The notes beneath the pieces were generated by a model that saw nothing but the letters and a program-made list of their open reading frames with translations, had not been told where the DNA came from and did no database searches. 64,000 nucleotides of DNA from Granulosicoccus sp036478595 (lineage in GTDB: Bacteria > Pseudomonadota > Gammaproteobacteria > Granulosicoccales > Granulosicoccaceae): positions 1 through 64,000 of the forward strand of contig JAZGEF010000039.1 of the NCBI GenBank assembly GCA_036478595.1. Direction: 5' to 3'. The translations under genes and the position numbers were made by a program. Of the stretch, positions 1 through 8,191 are shown piece by piece (position 1 is the first letter of the stretch; each line of letters begins with the position of its first letter).

Positions 1-302
1 ACACCGGTAGCATAACGCCGCACAAGGCGTTTGAAGCCGAGATCTACGTATTGGGAAAAGATGAAGGTGGTCGTCATACGCCATTTTTCAGTAACTACCG
101 TCCACAGTTCTACTTCCGTACAACGGATGTAACGGGCGCCGTAGAGTTGCCATCGGGTACAGAAATGGTGATGCCAGGGGATAACGTTAAAGTCTCTGTC
201 GTGCTAATTAATCCGATAGCGATGGAAGAAGGGTTGCGATTTGCAATTCGAGAAGGTGGCCGTACTGTAGGCGCCGGTGTTGTTGCAAAAATCATCGAGT
301 AA
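1..302 (+). CDS. tuf: Elongation factor Tu, C-terminal part (5' end outside window)
   Basis: The open frame enters from the left edge (codons start at position 3) and ends in TAA at 300-302. The translation is the last ~100 residues of EF-Tu: the beta-barrel domain III with GKDEGGRHTPFF, YRPQFYFRTTDVTG, MVMPGDN and the terminal FAIREGGRTVGAGVV block. EF-Tu is the GTPase that delivers aminoacyl-tRNA to the ribosome. Domains I and II, including the P-loop, lie outside the window. rpsJ follows after 5 nt, the usual str-to-S10 junction of Gammaproteobacteria, so the two are probably cotranscribed. Confidence 0.98.
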   Translation, partial: TGSITPHKAFEAEIYVLGKDEGGRHTPFFSNYRPQFYFRTTDVTGAVELPSGTEMVMPGDNVKVSVVLINPIAMEEGLRFAIREGGRTVGAGVVAKIIE

Positions 303-307
303 TTGAT

Positions 308-622
308 ATGGCATCTAGTCAAACTATCCGAATCCGCCTAAAGGCTTTTGATCACCGTCTGATCGATCGTTCTGCTCGCGAAATTCTAGAAACTGCAAAA
401 CGTACTGGCGCTCGGGTGTTGGGTCCAATCCCATTGCCTACCAAGAAAGAGCGTTGGACTGTTTTGACTTCACCGCACGTTAATAAAGATGCGCGTGATC
501 AGTACGAGATTCGTACGCACAAGCGTTTGATGGATATCGTTGATCCAACAGAAAAAACGGTTGATGCATTAATGAAGCTTGACCTGGCGGCAGGTGTGGA
601 TGTTCAGATCAAACTGAACTAA
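308..622 (+). CDS. rpsJ: 30S ribosomal protein S10
   Basis: The protein is 104 aa, normal for S10, and nearly collinear with the E. coli protein: RIRLKAFDHRLID, ETAKRTGA, GPIPLPTKKER, SPHVNKDARDQYEIRTH and a C-terminal DLAAGVDVQI. S10 is part of the 30S head and is also the NusE antitermination factor. It starts 5 nt after tuf. The oddity lies downstream: an intrinsic terminator at 643-670 follows, and rplC, normally the next gene, is about 22.7 kb away. Confidence 0.99.
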   Translation: MASSQTIRIRLKAFDHRLIDRSAREILETAKRTGARVLGPIPLPTKKERWTVLTSPHVNKDARDQYEIRTHKRLMDIVDPTEKTVDALMKLDLAAGVDVQIKLN

Positions 623-642
623 ACGCTTCTAAAGCTGCAACG

Positions 643-670
643 AAAAAGCCCGCTTGATGCGGGCTTTTTT
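643..670 (+). terminator. Intrinsic terminator after rpsJ
   Basis: The stem AAAAAGCCCGC, a TTGAT loop and GCGGGCTTTTTT form a perfect GC-rich hairpin followed directly by a run of six T. It begins 20 nt after the rpsJ stop and should end the tuf-rpsJ transcript, which separates it from rplC and the rest of the S10 operon. Confidence 0.93.
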
Positions 671-683
671 GTGGACGGCAATA

Positions 684-1217
684 CTAAATCCCCAACCCCT
701 GAGTACCCTTACGCTCTATCGGCACAACTGCTTCAGTCATCCACATATCAGCAAATTCGCCGCCCGATTGTTTGCCCATAGTAAATAGAAAACCATATTC
801 TTTACCGTCAGTAGCAATCAACCACACTGCTTGCATCGCAGTGTCATCTTCGATCTTCATTTTTTCGACATAGTTGTAAGCGTGATTAAGCATCACACCA
901 TAGCCATTAGTGATCATCGCTGTAAAACTTTCTAGTGGTCCAGTCATCGATCTGTTGCCAGGGGACGCGAAACAGAAAACCGTTGCGATGCCGGTGTTGT
1001 CTTTGTCGTTGTCTCGTAGCGCGTCGATGACGCTCTTAACGACTTCTTGCGGGGTAGCCGCAATGTTGGGCGCTGGCGAATTCGGTGTGCAGGCGCCGTT
1101 AGCTAAAACTGGATTGAAAGCCAGTGATAAAACAATGGCCGCAATTGCTACTGGGACGCTTAGGTATAGCTTGCGTGTATTGTTGGCTCCAGTAGCTTGC
1201 TTGGTAATTAGGCTCAT
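684..1217 (-). CDS. DUF4864-like exported or membrane-anchored protein
   Basis: The start is placed at 1217 (177 aa, MSLITKQATG) because AGGAG lies 7 nt upstream; an ATG at 1241 lacks such a site. A hydrophobic stretch at about residues 20-40, ending near VLANGA, looks like a signal peptide or signal anchor. The rest (FASPGNRS, FTAMITNGYGVML, then a strand-rich C-terminus) resembles DUF4864 / SnoaL-like small domains of unknown function. It is transcribed toward the rpsJ terminator and stands alone. The family call comes from pattern recognition and is moderate; no catalytic residues can be named. Confidence 0.75.
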   Translation of the reverse strand: MSLITKQATGANNTRKLYLSVPVAIAAIVLSLAFNPVLANGACTPNSPAPNIAATPQEVVKSVIDALRDNDKDNTGIATVFCFASPGNRSMTGPLESFTAMITNGYGVMLNHAYNYVEKMKIEDDTAMQAVWLIATDGKEYGFLFTMGKQSGGEFADMWMTEAVVPIERKGTQGLGI

Positions 1218-1385
1218 GGCAAAACTCCTGTGTTGGTGCAAACCGGTTGAGTGCCATAGTTTTTATGCCTTATGGTACTTTTTGGATGATAGCGCGTTGG
1301 CTTGATCTTGGGTAGTGTGGAACCACCACCGCATAACGTGCAATCTAAAGTGATCACTGTGTTTACACCATGTGGCAGGAACCCT

Positions 1386-2266
1386 ATGCAAACCGATGAC
1401 ATCGCAGAGCGTATTAAAGCGATACCCCTGTGGCAATCTGATATTGATATTGCTTCATTAGAGGGCGGCATTACCAATGTTAATTATTTAGTCAGCCACA
1501 ATAAAGGCAAGCATGTGGTGAGAGTGGGCGATGATATTCCTCATCGTCACGTGATGCGTATTAATGAGTTGGCAGCAAGCTACGCTGCAAGTGATGCAGG
1601 GCTTTCACCCGCGGTGCGTTATGCCGGTGACGGCATAACCGTACTGGATTACGTCGATAGCACAACACTAACGCTTGAGCTTATTCGTTCACCTGAATAC
1701 TTTGAACCGGTTGTTGAATTGGTAGGTCGGTGTCATCGCGATCTAGGTAAGCACTTAAAAGGGCCTGCGCTCAGTTTTTGGGTGTTTCATGTTGTTCGTG
1801 ATTACGCGCATAGCTTAGGGCGGCGCTATCCAATCATATTGCGCTCTTGCCTAAGCTACTTGCTGTAAACGATAAGCTAGAAAAAGATGCTGGCCCATTC
1901 GAAATCAATTTTTGCCATAACGACTTCTTGGCCGGTAATTTTCTTGATGATGGGACGCGGCTTTGGTTAATCGATTGGGATTACGCTGGCTTTAATTCGC
2001 CGTTGTTTGATCTGGGTGGCTTGGCATCAAACAACGAGCTAAGTGAACAGCAAGAACATCGCCTGCTTGAAATTTACTTCGATAAGCAACCATCAGCCCA
2101 AAGGCTTAAGCAATTTTATGCCATGAAGTGTGCATCGTTATTACGTGAAACTATGTGGAGCATGGTCTCTGAGGTGTATTCCACAATCAATTTTGATTAC
2201 GCTGCCTATTCAGTCGAATATCTTTCGCGTTTTGAATCAGCCATCACCCACTTCAAGCAAGCTTAA
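1386..2266 (+). pseudogene. Choline/ethanolamine-kinase-like phosphotransferase, frameshifted
   Basis: Two frames together make one phosphotransferase of the choline kinase / APH fold. The first runs from ATG 1386 (GCAGGA upstream) to a stop near 1868: GGITNVNYLV, VVRVG and LDYVDSTTLT. The second carries the catalytic CHNDFLAGNF loop and the metal-binding LIDWDYAGFN, ending at 2266. The change of frame lies near 1818-1825, where frame 1 reads SLGRRY and frame 2 continues ALSNHIALLPKLLAVND. One lost base explains it. Intact homologues phosphorylate choline, ethanolamine or related amino alcohols. All motifs survive, so the lesion is recent or a sequencing error. The dehydrogenase remnant follows 2 nt later, consistent with a former two-gene operon for quaternary-amine metabolism. 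Confidence 0.85.
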
Positions 2267-2268
2267 TC

Positions 2269-2460
2269 ATGGATAGCAAACTAGCTGGTAGTGCCAAAGT
2301 TGTCATTATTGGCGGAGCAATTGTCGGCTGCTCTACTGCCTATCATTTGGCGAAGCTCGGCAAGAGGCACAAGCGCTTTGGCCGTTAATGGATATCGATG
2401 ATGTAGTACGCGCGGCCTTTATGCTCACCGATGGCCAAGCCAAACCTTCGGACATACCCA
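2269..2460 (+). pseudogene. Dimethylglycine/sarcosine dehydrogenase-like remnant with internal deletion
   Basis: ATG 2269 opens a frame reading KVVIIGGAIVGCSTAYHLAKLGK, the N-terminal FAD-binding Rossmann segment of DAO/GcvT-type dehydrogenases, with the last Gly of GxGxxG's first half replaced (GGAIVG). After codon 32 the frame runs to a stop at 2386-2388. In another frame from 2364 the DNA reads EAQALWPLMDIDDVV and FMLTDGQAKPSDI, which matches a region roughly 100-150 residues further into the same family. The copy is therefore an N-terminal stub joined to a short internal piece. Everything after about 2460 is lost. The family call rests on recalled motifs. Confidence 0.78.
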
Positions 2461-2904
2461 TAAAACGGCGATCCACCATTTCACGATTTGATAAGGGTGC
2501 TACAACTCCCTCAGGCAGAAGTGTTGGTTCTTGTGTGGGTTTTTGATATAACCTTTTGCTCTCCCAAATTTTAATGAGCACTGGCAACATCCAAATGGTT
2601 AGAAACCCGAATGTGAAATTGGTTTCGTATTGTTCGTTGTTGATTACGTCGAAACCAAGAAAATAGATCGCCGCGACGATAACGACGATCGCTAGTGAAA
2701 ATATAAGCGCCGCTTGCCATAATAGCTTGCGCTTGCTCGATCTAAGAAACGTCTCAAAATCGTTGTACTGCTCATAGCTTAAACGTGCAGGTGTTGCGCG
2801 CTCGCTTGAGTGGTAAAGCATGCTCGCTGTTTGCGGCCGGGGCGAAATCGAGATTGGTATCGCTCAACTAAGTTTTCCAGTGAGCTACCGCTGATGCCAA
2901 CCAT
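2461..2904 (-). pseudogene. Two-TM membrane protein, frameshifted and 3'-truncated
   Basis: A well-spaced AAGGGAG precedes ATG 2904, which opens MVGISGSSLENLVERYQSRF but stops at 2779. A second frame from about 2821 (LSYEQYNDFETFLRS, then hydrophobic segments at LLWQAALIFSLAIVVIVAAI and FGFLTIWMLPVLI) carries on the likely protein, implying a frameshift in about 2780-2830. Downstream of about 2461 that frame continues to 2333 only by reading the dehydrogenase remnant antisense, so the native 3' end has been replaced by the junction. I do not recognise a family. It lies downstream of the cupin and rpiR on the same strand and may once have shared their transcript. Confidence 0.6.
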
Positions 2905-2961
2905 GGTATAGCTCCCTTGTCTTGCATGAGATGCTTGAGGGAGTCATCTAATTGTAATAAC

Positions 2962-3267
2962 TTACTGCAGTAACTCAATTTCGACAAATGCGCATTCAAA
3001 GTCATTGCCGTTGATCACGTCATGGTGTACACCGGCTTCTCGGTAGTAGGGCACTCCATTTTGCAGTTCGGCCTTGACGTGGCTACCATCGGGCAATTCT
3101 ATCTCCAATATGCCATCAAACATCGGCACAACCGCGTAGTCATATTCGTGGGTATGCCAACCGGTGTTGTCACCCGATTTTCCGAAACGCCACTCGGTTA
3201 TTCTGACTCGTTCATTTTCAACTTGAACCGTGCTAACGGCTGTACCTGCTTCACTTGGGTTACACAT
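2962..3267 (-). CDS. Small cupin-domain protein (BauB-like)
   Basis: ATG 3267 is chosen (101 aa, MCNPSEAGTAV) because GGAG lies 8 nt upstream; the frame extends further only into the end of the regulator gene. The single cupin barrel shows a metal-site first motif (GWHTHEYDYAVVPMFDG) and a second motif around GVHHDVING, with an ITEWRFG strand between the N-terminus and the first motif. It resembles the small cupin (BauB type) found near amine or beta-alanine catabolism genes, whose reaction is not established. It lies directly downstream of rpiR on the same strand, so it probably belongs to that regulator's transcript. Confidence 0.85.
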   Translation of the reverse strand: MCNPSEAGTAVSTVQVENERVRITEWRFGKSGDNTGWHTHEYDYAVVPMFDGILEIELPDGSHVKAELQNGVPYYREAGVHHDVINGNDFECAFVEIELLQ

Positions 3268-3337
3268 TGATGGATCTCCGATATTGAGCAAGTTCAACTT
3301 CAGCCATTGTGGCTTAAAGACGAATAAAGTAACTAAA

Positions 3338-4201
3338 CTAGAATTTGCGAAAAAACTTGGTTTTATCAAACAGGGTGTCTAATTCTTCCATGCGTTCGCG
3401 TGTTGCTTCCCAGTGTTGTTCCTGCACATAGGCGATTATTAGTTCGCACAATAGCATTCCTGTTACCGATGAATCCCAGGCCGATGGCACCGCGATACGA
3501 TTGGCAAAGTACACATCTGCTATTTCACTAATCGGAGATTGCCATTGGTCAGTAAACAAAATAATTTGAGCGCCGCGTTCTTTGGCGGCTTCAGCCAAAC
3601 GTAGCGTGCTATTTTCGTAACGTCGAATATCAAATACCACAACGACATCGCCTTCGTTCACATCAAGCAGGTAGTGTGGCCACGCATTAGAAATAGAATT
3701 GATGTGTACTACTCGCGGCCGAATAACTTGCATGTGCAAAAAGAAGTAGTCAGCGAGTGCACGTGTTATGCGACCTCCAACGATATAGATGGATCGGTTG
3801 GTATCACCCAGTATGTTGCAAGCTTGTTCAAATGTAGCTGTATCGATTTCACCCAGTGTTTGTCTGATATTGCTGGTAACAGCATCGGTAAACCGATTCA
3901 GCAAATGTGCATCGGGTGCATTGTTAGCCCATACATCTCGCCGTGCAATCGGCCCCGATATTTTTTCGTTTAGCTCAAAACGCAGGGCTGATTGAAACTC
4001 GGTAAAACCCGAATAGCCAATCTTCCGCACCATGCGTGCAACCGTCGGAGTGGACACCGACGCAGCTGCGGCTAATGTTGTGATCGTACCGAGGCCTGAA
4101 ACCGGGTAGTTTTTTAAAATAATATCGGCTAATTGACGTTCTGAGCGAGTCAGATGATCGATCATTCCTCGAATACTATCTGCAACGGTATCTGTTGACA
4201 T
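3338..4201 (-). CDS. MurR/RpiR-family transcriptional regulator
   Basis: The protein is 287 aa from MSTDTVADSI; an in-frame ATG at 4225 is possible. An N-terminal HTH_6 domain (TLAAAASVSTPTVARMVRKIG) is followed by a SIS sugar-phosphate-type binding domain (IYIVGGRITRALADYFF to about residue 250). The family senses phosphosugars or related metabolites. The gene diverges from the amidohydrolase-TRAP operon, and the shared region at 4202-4306 contains two TTGTACA boxes, one next to the predicted operon promoter. It therefore probably controls that operon; ligand unknown. Confidence 0.93.
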   Translation of the reverse strand: MSTDTVADSIRGMIDHLTRSERQLADIILKNYPVSGLGTITTLAAAASVSTPTVARMVRKIGYSGFTEFQSALRFELNEKISGPIARRDVWANNAPDAHLLNRFTDAVTSNIRQTLGEIDTATFEQACNILGDTNRSIYIVGGRITRALADYFFLHMQVIRPRVVHINSISNAWPHYLLDVNEGDVVVVFDIRRYENSTLRLAEAAKERGAQIILFTDQWQSPISEIADVYFANRIAVPSAWDSSVTGMLLCELIIAYVQEQHWEATRERMEELDTLFDKTKFFRKF

Positions 4202-4210
4202 GAGGTTCTC

Positions 4211-4277
4211 TTGTACAAAAAACATCCACTATGAAATTATATTGACAAAGGGAATGGACTTGAAGAGAATTGTACAT
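4211..4277. promoter_or_regulatory. Divergent control region: promoter and two TTGTACA boxes
   Basis: TTGTACAA at 4211-4218 and TTGTACAT at 4270-4277 flank a plausible sigma70 promoter for the rightward operon: TTGACA at 4242-4247, 17 nt, then GAGAAT at 4265-4270. The second box overlaps the -10 and start point, as expected for a repressor site; the first lies just upstream of rpiR, allowing autoregulation. The link to RpiR binding is inferred from position only. Confidence 0.5.
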
Positions 4278-4306
4278 ATTGAGCGCGACTCTGCAAAGCG
4301 GGAGGT

Positions 4307-5089
4307 ATGAGATTGGCGGAACAAACACACAAGAATGTCGCAACAGTTGTACGGCCCAAAGGAGCCTCAAAGTTGTTGCTTGTGTGTGAGCATGCCTCCA
4401 ATTCCATCCCCGATCAGTTTGATCAGTTAGGTTTAGATGAGGACACTTTGCAGAGCCATATCGCTTTTGATCCAGGAGCATTGGATTTGTCGGTAAAGTT
4501 GTCTGGCCTGCTCGATGCCACCCTTGTGCATAGCGGCGCATCAAGGCTGCTCTATGACTGCAATCGTCCGCCAGAGGCCAGTGACGCTATTCCAGAGCGT
4601 AGCGAAATATATGATGTGCCCGGCAATAAGGGCCTGTCTATTGAGCAAAGGCAGGAAAGGTCGCGGCTTTTTTATGAGCCATTCAAGCAATTACTTGCCA
4701 CGACCCTAGCGCAACGATCAATTGCTACCGCCATCGTAACAATACACAGCTTTACCCCTAGCTATAACGGCCATGCTCGAACAGTTGAGTTGGGTGTGCT
4801 GCACGACAGCGATACACGTTTGGCCGATCAGCTTATTGCATTGGCACCATCGCATCTAAGTTTAGTTACAAAGCGCAATCAGCCCTACGGGCCGGAAGAT
4901 AGGGTTACCCACACACTAAAACTGCATGGTATTAAAAACGGTTTGCTTAATGTCATGCTAGAAGTGCGCAATGATTTGCTTGCCACTGAGTCTCAGCGCA
5001 CGGCGTTAGCCCAAGATCTAAGTGAGTTACTTGCACAAGCTTGCTCTGCCTGCCTATCATCTAGCGTTGTGGTGGGTGATGCCTCGTGA
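4307..5089 (+). CDS. N-formylglutamate amidohydrolase family protein
   Basis: The protein is about 260 aa, matching the FGase (HutG-type) zinc hydrolase family: VCEHASNSIPD near residue 26, a DPGALDLS block, SRLLYDCNRPPE, VTIHSFTPSY and LEVRNDLL. The classical reaction splits N-formyl-L-glutamate into formate and glutamate. There are no histidine-degradation genes here, so a different N-acyl or gamma-glutamyl glutamate substrate is likely. ATG 4307 begins 1 nt after GGAGG, which is too close; TTG at 4313 has ideal spacing (7 nt) and may be the true start. The stop overlaps the GTG start of the TRAP gene by 4 nt, indicating translational coupling. Confidence 0.9.
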   Translation: MRLAEQTHKNVATVVRPKGASKLLLVCEHASNSIPDQFDQLGLDEDTLQSHIAFDPGALDLSVKLSGLLDATLVHSGASRLLYDCNRPPEASDAIPERSEIYDVPGNKGLSIEQRQERSRLFYEPFKQLLATTLAQRSIATAIVTIHSFTPSYNGHARTVELGVLHDSDTRLADQLIALAPSHLSLVTKRNQPYGPEDRVTHTLKLHGIKNGLLNVMLEVRNDLLATESQRTALAQDLSELLAQACSACLSSSVVVGDAS

Positions 5090-5589
5090 ATTTGATTCGT
5101 CGTTACATTCGCATTGTTGATGCTGTCAACTACCGGCTCGGCCGAATGATTATGTACGGCATTTTCGTTATGGTGGCCATTTTGCTTTGGTCTTCTATCT
5201 CCAAAACGTTTTTCTTGCCTTCCAAATGGACGCTCGAGGTTGCGCAATTTGCAATGGTTGCGTACTACATGCTCGGTGGGCCGTACTCCATTCAGATGGG
5301 TTCGAACGTGCGCATGGATCTCTTCTATGCTGATTGGAGCGACAAAAAGAAAGCCCAGATTGATGCAATAACCGTCTTGTTTTTGTTGTTCTATCTTGGC
5401 GTCTTACTTTACGGCGCTATAGACAGCACCAGCTACTCGCTTAAATACAATGAGCGTAGCCCAACCGCCTGGCGTCCTTATCTGTGGCCAATCAAAATCA
5501 CAATGTGTATTGGTATCTTCCTAATGTTACTGCAGGCTATTTCAGAGCTATTCAAAGATGTTCTTAAGTTAAAAGGGGAGAGTGTCTGA
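5086..5589 (+). CDS. TRAP transporter small permease (DctQ family)
   Basis: The protein is 167 aa with four predicted TM helices (about residues 24-44, 50-70, 92-112 and 130-150), as is usual for DctQ subunits. It starts with GTG, overlapping the preceding gene's stop. DctQ pairs with the large DctM subunit in Na+-driven, binding-protein-dependent uptake. The stop TGA shares a base with the dctM ATG (TGATG), so the two subunits should be made together. Confidence 0.93.
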   Translation: MNLIRRYIRIVDAVNYRLGRMIMYGIFVMVAILLWSSISKTFFLPSKWTLEVAQFAMVAYYMLGGPYSIQMGSNVRMDLFYADWSDKKKAQIDAITVLFLLFYLGVLLYGAIDSTSYSLKYNERSPTAWRPYLWPIKITMCIGIFLMLLQAISELFKDVLKLKGESV

Positions 5590-6911
5590 TGTCGCAAGAG
5601 ATGATTGCGATCTTTATGTTCTCCAGTCTCATGCTCATGCTGCTCACCGGGCAACGTGTGTTTGGAGCAATCGGTGCGATCGCAGCGATTGCGGCTATCG
5701 CTATGTGGGGTATTGGCGGATCAGACATACCGTTCTCCGCTGCCATGAAATTGATGAAGTGGTATCCACTGCTAACGCTGCCGATGTTTATTTTTATGGG
5801 CTATGTGTTGTCAGAGTCTCGGATCGCTGAGGATCTGTACAAGATGTTTCATGTTTGGATGGGCTCGATCAATGGTGGTTTGGCTATTGGCACGATCGGT
5901 TTGATGGTGTTGATATCCGCAATGAACGGTTTGTCGGTTGCGGGTATGGCGATCGGTGCAACCATAGCGCTACCTGAGCTGTTACGGCGAGGTTATGACA
6001 AGCGTATGGTTACCGGTGTTATACAAGCCGGATCATCTCTGGGTATTTTAGTGCCGCCATCTGTGGTGATGGTTTTATACGCGATGATTGCACGGCAACC
6101 CGTTGGGCAGTTGTGGTTGGCTGGCATAGTGCCGGGCCTGCTAATGGCGGCTGCCTTCATTGTGTATATTTATCTACGTTGTAAATGGCAACCAGAACTA
6201 GGGCCAGCGTTGTCGGCAGAAGAGCGCAACGTGCCTTGGGGCGAAAAGCTACGGCTGCTCAGAGCCGGGATGCTACCTATCGCCATTTTTGCGTCCATGA
6301 TGATTCCGTTTGTAAAAGGTTATACCTCGTTGGTTGAAAGCTCAGCTATCGGTGCGATGACCGCATTTACGGCAGCAATACTAAAAGGTCGTATGACACG
6401 CAAAGTATTTGAAGTGTCTGTACGTCAAACACTCGCTATCTCTTGCATGTTTATGTGGATCATTTTGGCAGCATTAGGTTTTGGAGCTGTGTTTGACGGC
6501 CTGGGCGCGGTGCGCGCAATTGATAGTTTGTTTACTGATCAGTTAGGGCTCAACCCGTGGATGATTCTGATACTCATGCAGCTATCATTTATTTTGATGG
6601 GCACATTTTTAGATGACACCGCCATGCTGGTTATCGTGGCGCCACTCTATGTGCCGTTAGTTAAGGTATTAGGTTTCGATTTAGTTTGGTACGGCGTGCT
6701 CTATACCATCACCACGCAAATTGCCTACATGACACCACCGTTTGGTTATAACTTGTTTCTGATGCGCGCCATGGCGCCTCCTGAAATTACCATGAAAGAT
6801 ATTTACAGCTCGATCGCGCCGTTTGTTGTGGTGATGATCCTTGTGCTGATACTCATTATGTCCTTCCCGCAACTAGCACTTTGGTTACCAAGTGTTGTTT
6901 ACGGGAAGTAG
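5589..6911 (+). CDS. TRAP transporter large permease (DctM family)
   Basis: At 440 aa with about 12 hydrophobic segments, it has the size and repeat structure of DctM: GSSLGILVPPSVVMVLYAMI and a second half with FMGTFLDDTAMLVIVAPLY and MTPPFGYNLF. It is the transport channel of a tripartite ATP-independent importer for an anionic or zwitterionic small molecule. It is coupled to the small permease upstream; the binding protein follows after a 103-nt gap. Confidence 0.96.
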   Translation: MSQEMIAIFMFSSLMLMLLTGQRVFGAIGAIAAIAAIAMWGIGGSDIPFSAAMKLMKWYPLLTLPMFIFMGYVLSESRIAEDLYKMFHVWMGSINGGLAIGTIGLMVLISAMNGLSVAGMAIGATIALPELLRRGYDKRMVTGVIQAGSSLGILVPPSVVMVLYAMIARQPVGQLWLAGIVPGLLMAAAFIVYIYLRCKWQPELGPALSAEERNVPWGEKLRLLRAGMLPIAIFASMMIPFVKGYTSLVESSAIGAMTAFTAAILKGRMTRKVFEVSVRQTLAISCMFMWIILAALGFGAVFDGLGAVRAIDSLFTDQLGLNPWMILILMQLSFILMGTFLDDTAMLVIVAPLYVPLVKVLGFDLVWYGVLYTITTQIAYMTPPFGYNLFLMRAMAPPEITMKDIYSSIAPFVVVMILVLILIMSFPQLALWLPSVVYGK

Positions 6912-7014
6912 TAGTATGCCCCGTTGTACGTAAGAAGTAGTGTTTATTATTAGTAGTAAGTTGAGGAATAACATTAAGTTGCATTGAATATCTAACACAC
7001 TAGGAGAGAGAATT

Positions 7015-8043
7015 ATGAGCACAAGAAGAAAGTTTATAAAGGCTGCCGCAGTCGCAGCGCCGGCAACCATTATTGGCGCACCGGCAATTGCGCAATCGAA
7101 AATCAAGTGGCGGCTACAGACCTACGCAGGCTCATCCCTTGGTGAGCACGTTATCAAGCCCGCTATCGATATGTTCAATAAGATAGCTGGCGACAGGATG
7201 GAAATCGAGCTTTATTACGCTGATCAATTAGTGCCAACGGGCGAGCTCTTCCGAGCTATGCAAAAAGGCACCATTGATGCTGTGCAATCAGATGATGACT
7301 CCATGGCGTCACCGACAGAAGTTACTGTCTTTGGTGGTTACTTCCCGTTTGGTAGTCGTTACTCGCTTGATGTGCCTGTGTTATTCAACCAGTACGGCTT
7401 AAACGAGATCTGGGATGCTGAATACTCCAAGGTGGGTGTAAAGCACATTTCGGCTGGTGCTTGGGATCCGTGTCACTTTGCAACCAAAGAGCCGATCAAT
7501 TCGTTGGCTGATCTAAAGGGCAAGCGCGTATTCACCTTCCCTACCGCAGGGCGGTTTCTTTCGCAGTTTGGTGTTGTTCCCGTCACGCTTCCTTGGGAAG
7601 ATATCGAGGTGGCCATGCAAACGGGTGAACTTGATGGCGTGGCTTGGTCGGGTATTACTGAGGATTACACGGTTGGTTGGGCGGACGTAACGGATTACTT
7701 TTTGACAAACAATATTTCCGGTGCATGGGCTGGATCATTCTTTGCCAATATGGATCGCTGGAACGAGCTGCCTGAAGATCTGCAAACTTTGTTTAGGGTT
7801 TGTACCGATCAAAGCCATTACTATCGTCAGTGGTGGTATTGGGGTGGTGAAGCTGATCTGCGGGTTAATGGCACCAAGATGAAGCTCACAACAATTCCAG
7901 ACGAAGAATGGGCGACGGTTGAAACCGCTGCGGTGAAGTTTTGGGATGAGATTGCTGCCGAGTCTGAAACCAAAGCGAAGGTTGTTGAGATTTTTCGCAA
8001 GTATAATAGCGATATGCAAAAGGCCGGGCGCCCGTACCGCTAA
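7015..8043 (+). CDS. TRAP transporter substrate-binding protein (DctP family)
   Basis: The protein is 342 aa with a twin-arginine-like leader (STRRKFIKAAAVAAPATIIG, cleavage near AIAQS), so it is probably exported folded by Tat. DctP features include the DLKGKRVFTFPTAGRFLS segment with the arginine that clamps substrate carboxylates in the family, followed by TGELDGVAWSG. AGGAGAG lies just before the ATG. The operon order is Q-M-P, with P last and separated by 103 nt. The substrate cannot be read from sequence. A long palindromic repeat begins 4 nt after the stop and may act as a 3' mRNA barrier or terminator. Confidence 0.95.
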   Translation: MSTRRKFIKAAAVAAPATIIGAPAIAQSKIKWRLQTYAGSSLGEHVIKPAIDMFNKIAGDRMEIELYYADQLVPTGELFRAMQKGTIDAVQSDDDSMASPTEVTVFGGYFPFGSRYSLDVPVLFNQYGLNEIWDAEYSKVGVKHISAGAWDPCHFATKEPINSLADLKGKRVFTFPTAGRFLSQFGVVPVTLPWEDIEVAMQTGELDGVAWSGITEDYTVGWADVTDYFLTNNISGAWAGSFFANMDRWNELPEDLQTLFRVCTDQSHYYRQWWYWGGEADLRVNGTKMKLTTIPDEEWATVETAAVKFWDEIAAESETKAKVVEIFRKYNSDMQKAGRPYR

Positions 8044-8047
8044 GCAC

Positions 8048-8158
8048 AATTAATCGGGGACAAATTAATCGGGGACAGACCACAATTAATCATAAACAGG
8101 GGCTGCCCTGTTTATGATTAATTGTGGTCTGTCCCCATTAATTTTGTCCCCATTAATT
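8048..8158. repeat. Long REP-like palindrome with GGGGACAGACCAC arms
   Basis: Two arms of about 53 nt are near-perfect inverted copies around a GCTG loop. Each arm carries GGGGACA twice, the second as GGGGACAGACCACAATTAAT. The same core recurs at 22611-22726 (two arms) and at 49303-49328 (one arm). Such palindromes resemble REP/BIME elements mobilised by RAYT (TnpA-REP) transposases; no transposase gene is in the window. The element fills the space between dctP and the glutamine-synthetase-like gene and could form a strong RNA hairpin. Confidence 0.88.
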
Positions 8159-8191
8159 TTTTAATCTATATCACTCAATGAATTATTTACT

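Noticed and set aside
910..1305. 131-aa plus-strand frame opposite the DUF4864-like gene
   Set aside because: It is fully antisense to a gene with a good ribosome-binding site, and its translation has no family features.
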